From positions 1 through 30,606 of the IMG/VR virus record IMGVR_UViG_3300023281_001906: a stretch of 30,606 nucleotides of DNA, one strand, 5' to 3'. Below the pieces are notes generated by a model. It did not search any database. It had not been told where the DNA came from and saw only the letters and a program-made list of their open reading frames with translations. Every line of letters begins with the position of its first letter. The first letter of the stretch is position 1. Of this stretch, positions 16,591-21,500 are shown in pieces. Origin of the DNA: a virus. Both the position numbers and the translations under genes were made by a program.

Positions 16591-16619
16591 TTGACGCCAG
16601 GACCCAGATGCCCTATAAT
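16591..16619 (+). promoter_or_regulatory. Sigma70-type promoter P1 (TTGACG-17-TATAAT)
   Basis: TTGACG at 16591-16596 and TATAAT at 16614-16619 are separated by 17 bases: one mismatch from the full bacterial consensus at optimal spacing. The predicted start (~16626) lies about 20 nt before the 60-aa gene. This host-type promoter sits between late structural genes. Confidence 0.75.
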
Positions 16620-16645
16620 ACATAGGTAATCAACAGACGAACCGA

Positions 16646-16828
16646 ATGCAAGACGAGTACCTGACACGATGCGTGGTTGATCCACTCAAACGTACTGTGT
16701 ATCTTTATTCTAGTGATGGAGATGAGAAGCAAGTGTCCTGTGAGACCGTTGATCAGTTTATGAATGTCTTAGAGTTTGTTCGTGCAACAGTGGGAGAAGA
16801 AACTCTGTCATACGCAAATCCACTTTAA
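16646..16828 (+). CDS. Small conserved-looking phage protein (60 aa), function unknown
   Basis: A 60-aa protein with one compact alternating fold: CVVDPLKRTVYLYSSDGDE, then a strand and a helix around TVDQFMNVLEFVRATVGEE, ending LSYANPL. I believe similar short proteins are common in cyanophages, but I know no function. It is the first gene after the strong sigma70-type promoter at 16591-16619, with a leader of about 20 nt, so it is likely expressed early by host RNA polymerase. No clear Shine-Dalgarno is present. Confidence 0.7.
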   Translation: MQDEYLTRCVVDPLKRTVYLYSSDGDEKQVSCETVDQFMNVLEFVRATVGEETLSYANPL

Positions 16829-16891
16829 GTTCCATTTTTGGTCGAAAAAAATCTCCCGGTATTTTTTGCTCCTATTACTTTTTTAAATGGT

Positions 16892-17098
16892 ATGAATCTT
16901 TACAAAATTGATATGAAATCACTGAAAGAAATTGCAGTGAAAACAACTCCTGATAATGTTAAGGAAGCAAATGAGGCACTGTTTTATTCTAAAATGAACC
17001 TTCCTCAAGCTGCAAATCACTGTGGAATGTCGCACAAAGAAATGCGATTAACCTTCTTTGAGTACTTGAAGTATCATCCAGCAACTTATTCTGGGTGA
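16892..17098 (+). CDS. Small helix-turn-helix-like protein
   Basis: About 68 aa from ATG 16892. The C-terminal part, MNLPQAANHCGMSHKEMRLT followed by FFEYLKYHPATY, looks like a small helix-turn-helix: a helix with L and AA positions, a CGM turn, and a recognition-like helix. A DNA-binding regulatory role is possible but unproven. The frame is open upstream to a TTG at 16838, but that segment is a T- and A-rich leader and has no Shine-Dalgarno, so I prefer 16892; ATG 16913 is also possible. It follows the 60-aa gene and precedes a tRNA, probably in the same P1 transcript. Confidence 0.6.
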   Translation: MNLYKIDMKSLKEIAVKTTPDNVKEANEALFYSKMNLPQAANHCGMSHKEMRLTFFEYLKYHPATYSG

Positions 17099-17106
17099 GT
17101 TTTTAT

Positions 17107-17179
17107 GCCCGTGTAGTCCAGCGGCAGAGACAGGGCGCTTAAAACGCCTCCAGGGTCAGTTCGAATCTGATCACGGGTA
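17107..17179 (+). tRNA. tRNA with UAA anticodon (nominally tRNA-Leu), short variable loop
   Basis: A 73-nt cloverleaf. Acceptor GCCCGTG/CACGGGT has a G-U first pair. The D arm starts GTCC and closes GAC. The anticodon stem GGGCG/CGCCT encloses CTTAAAA, giving anticodon TAA at 17140-17142. The variable loop has only five bases (CCAGG). The T arm is GTCAG-TTCGAAT-CTGAT and the discriminator is A. No CCA is encoded. Anticodon UAA reads leucine UUA, but bacterial leucine tRNAs normally have a long variable arm, which this lacks. It would support the AT-rich codon use of the phage. Confidence 0.85.
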
Positions 17180-17181
17180 TT

Positions 17182-17189
17182 AATAAATA
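17182..17189 (+). promoter_or_regulatory. Weak late-box match AATAAATA
   Basis: AATAAATA lies just after the tRNA and only 12 nt before the ATG at 17202. The spacing is too short for a normal leader, so this may be a chance match in AT-rich DNA. Confidence 0.2.
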
Positions 17190-17201
17190 ATAAAAAAACC
17201 A

Positions 17202-17480
17202 ATGAAATATAAGATCACATCCTCTTATAATTGGTATCAAACTGATGAAGAAAAGTTTATTATTAAGACATTTTATATAAATCATATTCCATTTACTTTC
17301 GACGAATTACCCTCAATTATACAAGACGATCCAGAAATTATTGCTTGGGCAAACGAACAACTTACAATGAATCCTGAAATCTTCTTTCAAAAATCATTCT
17401 ATCTTATAGATGAATTATGCCATCCTTGTTTATTTGATTTGGATCTGGAAAATCCAGAGGCACTTGACGAAATGCTTTAA
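17202..17480 (+). CDS. Unknown acidic protein between the two tRNAs (92 aa)
   Basis: A 92-aa acidic protein with aromatic residues near the N-terminus (SSYNWYQTDEEKFIIKTFYI), a FDELPSIIQDDPEIIAWANE helix, and an acidic C-terminus (LDLENPEALDEML). I recognise no family, signal peptide or membrane segment. It sits 22 nt after the first tRNA. Its last codons overlap the -35 of the promoter serving the second tRNA. It may be a small host-takeover protein, as unknown early phage genes often are, but nothing in the sequence proves this. Confidence 0.55.
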   Translation: MKYKITSSYNWYQTDEEKFIIKTFYINHIPFTFDELPSIIQDDPEIIAWANEQLTMNPEIFFQKSFYLIDELCHPCLFDLDLENPEALDEML

Positions 17481-17492
17481 ATATCTTATAGT
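17464..17492 (+). promoter_or_regulatory. Sigma70-type promoter P2 (TTGACG-17-TATAGT) directly before a tRNA
   Basis: TTGACG at 17464-17469 lies in the last codons of the 92-aa gene. TATAGT at 17487-17492 follows with a 17-base spacer. The predicted start (~17499) is 2-4 nt before the mature 5' end of the tRNA at 17502. Confidence 0.68.
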
Positions 17493-17501
17493 GTTTTTAT
17501 T

Positions 17502-17585
17502 GCTGGAGTTGCATAGAGGTCGATTGCACCGGTTTTGTAATCCGGATCCGAAAGGGCACCGCAGGTTCAAATCCTGTCTCCAGCT
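17502..17585 (+). tRNA. tRNA with UGU anticodon (nominally tRNA-Thr) and a long, class II-like variable arm
   Basis: An 84-nt cloverleaf. Acceptor GCTGGAG/CTCCAGC is a perfect 7 bp. The D arm is GCA...TGC with an AGAGGTCGA loop. The anticodon stem CCGGT/TCCGG has a T-T mismatch at its top and encloses TTTGTAA, giving anticodon TGT at 17536-17538. The variable region is 15 nt (17546-17560). The T arm is GCAGG-TTCAAAT-CCTGT and the discriminator is T. No CCA is encoded. The anticodon reads threonine ACA, but the variable arm and D-loop look like serine or leucine tRNAs. Confidence 0.8.
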
Positions 17586-17627
17586 TAAGTTCCATAAGAA
17601 TCCTAATATATTCCCAATATAAAAATA

Positions 17628-17786
17628 ATGATTATTAATCTTTGGTTCAATAAAGATATGAATCTGTGGAGATGGACTCTTACAGATCCAAAAACTTTTG
17701 ATATGGAATCCGGACAGCAAGAGGATCTTCGTATTGCAATGGAAGATATTGCAAATACTGTTGAATATCTTATCAGTAAACCCTAA
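17628..17786 (+). CDS. 52-aa small protein, function unknown
   Basis: A 53-codon ORF, ATG 17628 to TAA 17784-17786, encoding MIINLWFNKDMNLWRWTLTD and later DMESGQQEDLRIAMEDIANT with a VEYLISKP end. The composition (WRWTL strand, amphipathic acidic helix) looks like a real compact protein. It lies in the gap between the second tRNA and the Mom-like gene and would share the P2 transcript. I think I have seen similar short proteins in cyanophages; function is unknown to me. Confidence 0.62.
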   Translation: MIINLWFNKDMNLWRWTLTDPKTFDMESGQQEDLRIAMEDIANTVEYLISKP

Positions 17787-17792
17787 CATTAA

Positions 17793-17808
17793 TAAGTAAA
17801 AATACTTA
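17793..17808 (+). other. Inverted repeat directly before the Mom-like gene start
   Basis: TAAGTA-AAAA-TACTTA forms a 6-bp inverted repeat ending one base before the ATG at 17809. No Shine-Dalgarno is present there. It could be an operator half-site pair or a weak mRNA hairpin; the evidence is only the symmetry. Confidence 0.3.
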
Positions 17809-18453
17809 ATGAAGGAAGATTTTTTTATAGATAAAGTGAAGAAATGCGAAGTAAAAGATCTTCTTAATACTTTCCATTATCTCAAAGACGAATCCAAAGA
17901 TTTTAAAGTAAGTCCCTACTCTTATGGTCTCTACCGAAACAGTGTTACAGATATTCTGCATATTGGTGGTCCTCTTGCTGTGTGCATTTTTACGGGTCTC
18001 CCAGTCCCCGAAATCGCAGTAGGTGCATTTGGTCTCCAGAGACACGAGCAGGAGGGTCTCTATGAACTCTCAAGACTCTGTGTGCATCCAGACATCCAAA
18101 AGACAGAGTATAATATCACATCTTGGTTTGTAAGTCGTTGTATCAAAAGGTTTCGTAAAGATGCAAATGTTCGCTGTATTCTTAGCTACGCTGATTCTTC
18201 TCGCCACGACGGAACTATATACCGTGCTTGTAATTTCAAGTATTACTCATTAACAGATTCTAAAAAAGACTTCTATTATGCTGATGGAACTAAACATTCT
18301 AGAGGTAGCGTTAAAGGTGTTGATGGTGAGTGGAGGGATAGGTCTCGTAAACATCGTTATCTTATGGTCTTTGAAAAAGAACTTCAAAAACGATTGACGT
18401 GGAAAGAAGAGAAGTGGTATAATACTCAAGACGATATTGAATCGTTACAGTGA
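17809..18453 (+). CDS. Mom-like DNA modification protein (GNAT-fold acyltransferase family)
   Basis: A 214-aa protein resembling phage Mu Mom, the GNAT-fold enzyme that adds a carbamoylmethyl (glycinamide-type) group to adenine N6 in phage DNA and so blocks many restriction enzymes. The shared pattern is ELSRLCVHP (86-94), NITSWFVSR (102-110), ILSYADSS (124-131) and GTIYRACNFKYY (135-146), which parallels Mu Mom's ELNRLVL..., ISYAD... and IYQA-type segments. Mu Mom is about 240 aa. It lies among small genes served by host-type promoters, fitting modification before or during replication. The end of the gene contains a promoter-like sequence (18394-18423), and a terminator follows 19 nt after the stop. 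The exact modification in this phage cannot be read from sequence. Confidence 0.75.
   Translation: MKEDFFIDKVKKCEVKDLLNTFHYLKDESKDFKVSPYSYGLYRNSVTDILHIGGPLAVCIFTGLPVPEIAVGAFGLQRHEQEGLYELSRLCVHPDIQKTEYNITSWFVSRCIKRFRKDANVRCILSYADSSRHDGTIYRACNFKYYSLTDSKKDFYYADGTKHSRGSVKGVDGEWRDRSRKHRYLMVFEKELQKRLTWKEEKWYNTQDDIESLQ
18394..18423 (+). promoter_or_regulatory. Sigma70-type promoter P3 (TTGACG-18-TATAAT) inside the Mom-like gene end
   Basis: TTGACG at 18394-18399 and TATAAT at 18418-18423 with an 18-base spacer, inside the last codons of the Mom-like gene. Predicted start is near 18430. It uses the same -35 hexamer as P1 and P2. Confidence 0.6.
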
Positions 18454-18495
18454 CCCGAAACGTGTGACTTCAAAGCCTCCTCTGGGAGGTTTTGT
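18430..18495 (+). ncRNA. Candidate ~65-nt small RNA between P3 and the terminator
   Basis: A transcript from P3 would start near 18430 and end at the terminator at 18472-18493. Its 5' end can form a 5-bp hairpin (ACGAT-ATTGA-ATCGT, 18431-18445), followed by a single-stranded middle and the terminator hairpin. No ORF of useful length fits. This is a promoter-plus-terminator prediction only. P3 could instead read through into the fibre gene. Confidence 0.35.
18472..18493 (+). terminator. Factor-independent terminator after the accessory island
   Basis: AAAGCCTCC-TCTG-GGAGGTTTT forms a 9-bp stem (one G-U pair) with a 4-base loop, and the T-run TTTTGTT follows. The A-run on the 5' side gives some bidirectional potential. 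It ends the Mom-like gene's transcript just before the 1939-aa fibre gene. Confidence 0.75.
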
Positions 18496-18500
18496 TGTAT

Positions 18501-18508
18501 GATAAATA
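18501..18508 (+). promoter_or_regulatory. Putative late promoter box GATAAATA before the giant fibre gene
   Basis: GATAAATA matches NATAAATA and lies 8 nt after the terminator and 28 nt before the ATG at 18537. The arrangement (terminator, then late box, then structural gene) separates island transcription from late transcription. Confidence 0.5.
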
Positions 18509-18536
18509 AGTCATAAGGAACTTATAAAATAATAAG

Positions 18537-21500
18537 ATGGGTTTATCCAGATTAGAAAATTTCATAAAATCTGTACGTGGTTCGATCATATATGTTGATC
18601 CTAATAGTCTTGATGCTACTGATAGTATTGAAAACCAAGGCAATAGCTTAACTCGTCCGTTTCGCACCATAGCCAGAGCATTAATAGAGTCCTCCAGATT
18701 TTCGTACCAGAAAGGACTTAATAATGATAGATTTGCAAAGACTACTATTCTTGTATTTCCTGGTGATCACTTAATCGATAATAGGCCGGGTTGGATTCCG
18801 GACGGTTCAAACAACTTTAGATTAAGAAATGGATCAACAAGTAACGACTTTCCACCCTTTGATCTAACCACTGCTTTTGATTTAAGAGATCCAAACAATC
18901 AACTTTATAAGTTAAACAGTGTTCACGGTGGTGTTATAATTCCAAGAGGAACATCTCTTGTAGGTCTTGACTTACGCAAAACGAAAATAAGACCTCTATA
19001 CGTTCCTAATCCAACCAACGATAACATTGATAGATCTTGTATCTTTAGAGTAACCGGTGGTTGTTATCTCTGGCAGTTCTCAATGTTTGATGCAGATCCA
19101 AATGGTATCTGCTATATTGATTATACAAGCAATACATTTGTTCCTAACTTTTCCCATCATAAACTCTCTTGTTTTGAGTATGCTGATGGTGTAAATCCAG
19201 TCGTTATTAATGATGTCTTTCAGTCATATTCAACGGATCGCACAGATCTTGAGATGTACTATGAGAAAATTGGTCTTGCATACGGTCAATCATCAGGTCG
19301 CACAATTGAACCTGATTATCCAAGTGCTGGAATTGATATTCAACCAAAAATTGATGAGTTTCGTATTGTTGGTTCAATAGGAGAATCTGCAGGAATTTCA
19401 AGTATTCGTGCAGGAGATGGAGTAGTCTCATCCAATATCATTACAGTTACTACAACAACTGCAGTACCTGGTCTAGATGTTGATACTCCATTTAGAATTA
19501 ATGGAATCACTGCACCCGGTTATAATGGTCAGTTTGTAGTCAATGAAAAAATAAGTGATACTGAACTTAGATATCAGGTTCAAAATGCACCAGCAAATCC
19601 TCTACCATCAATCACCGGTTCAGTTCTTACGCTCAATAGTGATACTGTAACCTCTGCATCACCATATATCTTTAACGTATCTCTACGTTCTGTTTTTGGT
19701 ATGTGCGGTCTTCTTGCTGATGGTGCAAAGGCTACTGGATTTAAGTCAATGGTTGTTGCACAGTTCACTGGAATTGGACTGCAGAAAGATGATAGTGCCT
19801 TTGTTCTTTATGATGCGGATACCGGAACCTATCAAGACAGTACTGTTCCTGGAAATGAGACCATCAGTACTAATTCTAGGTCAATCTTCAAACCAGAATA
19901 CAGAAACTTTCACATTAAAGCAATTAACGATGCGTTCATTCAAAACGTATCAGTATTTGCAATTGGTTATGCAGAACACTTTACTGTTGAAAGTGGTGGA
20001 GATATGTCCATCACCAACTCCAACTCCAACTTTGGTGCAAAGGCACTGGTTGCTGATGGATTTAGAAGAACTGCATTCCCACAAGACGACCAAGGATATA
20101 TTACTCATATTATTCCACCAAAGGAAATCTCAAAAGTTGAAACCTCTATTGAATTTAATGCAATTGATGTTGTTAAGACAGTAGGTGTTGCATCTACCGG
20201 ACATCTTTATCTTTATGTGCAAACAAACCCAGATGTTCCTCCAGAAAATGTTTTAGAAGGATATCGTATTGGTGCAAGAGAAAATGATGCACTGAATGTA
20301 TTGATTTCAACTGGAGGAACTCCGGTTGAATATAATGCAAGAATTGTAATGCCTGGTTCACAAACCAGTAGTGAAAAGGAATTCTTTGTTGGTAGAAGTG
20401 GTAGTGTTAATAGCATTACAAGCAATACTTTAACTCTTACCACAGCACATACATTTGGAAATGGTGAAAGTATTCGTATTCTTGGTGATACTGGTCAAAT
20501 TCCTGATGGATTAAGACCAAATACTGTTTACTATGCAATCACTGATGCAAATCCAAGTAGTGGAATTACGACCAACACTCAAATTCAAATCGCACAAACA
20601 CAGAATGATGCAATTAGTGCAAATGAGTTAATTATTAATGCAAAAGGTGGTAACTTAAGTGTTGTAAGTCGCGTCAGTGATAAGAACCCCGGAGACATTG
20701 GGCATCCAGTTCAATTTAATGAGAGTGAAAATCAGTGGTATATTAATGTCTCAACTGCATCCACTGAAAATACCATTTATTCAACGATTGTAAGTCTTGG
20801 TGCAAGTGTTCTAGGTGATGCAACTCCAAGAACATTTATTAATCGTCTTGCAGATAATCGCAATGCAGTAGATACCATTTATCGGGTTCGTTATGTAATA
20901 CCTGCAAACTCTGGTGCAACAGCAAGGCCTCCAAGTGATGGATTTATTCTTCAAGAAAGTAATTCAACTATTGGTGCAACGAATAGTGAAATCCAAACTT
21001 ACTTTGGTGCAGGTTCAATTACGAATGTAAATGAGCAGAGAAACTTTAAGTTCATTGCAAACGCAACTTGGTTATCAAATGTTGCAAGTATTACCACAGA
21101 ACTTCCACACAATCTTTCTGTTGGTTCTCAAGTTGAGATTGTAAATGTAAAAAGTACTAATAATACTTTAGGTACTGCAAATCTTGGATTTAATGGAACA
21201 TTTACTGTTACGTCAGTTGCAAACTCAAAGCAGTTTAGATATGCGCTTACAACAAATCCAGGAACTTTTACAAGCGATACTACATCCAGGACTACTTCAT
21301 TACCATACTTTAGAAGAAAGAGATTTAATAACACATACTTCGTCTTTAGGAATGAAGAGGCACAGAGATATATTGCAGGAGAACAGGATGGTATTTATTA
21401 TCTCACTTTAGTCAATGCATCAAACTCTCCAAGTGTTGCACCATTCACTGAAGAAAAGTTCTCTCAACCAGTCAAAGAACTATATCCTCAAACCAATCGC

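Noticed and set aside
16838-16891. TTG start extending the HTH-like protein by 18 residues
   Set aside because: No ribosome binding site, homopolymer-rich leader; ATG 16892 is a simpler start.
17066-17092. Possible promoter TTGAAG...TATTCT before the first tRNA
   Set aside because: Spacer of 15 bases and poor hexamers; P1 upstream is sufficient.
16825-17595. 11-mer TTAAGTTCCAT repeated at 16825-16835 and 17585-17595, each at a gene end
   Set aside because: Possible attachment or recombination mark, but two short copies in AT-rich DNA are not enough evidence.
17430-17789. 119-aa minus-strand open frame
   Set aside because: Runs across a tRNA, a promoter and the 52-aa gene on the opposite strand; composition not protein-like.
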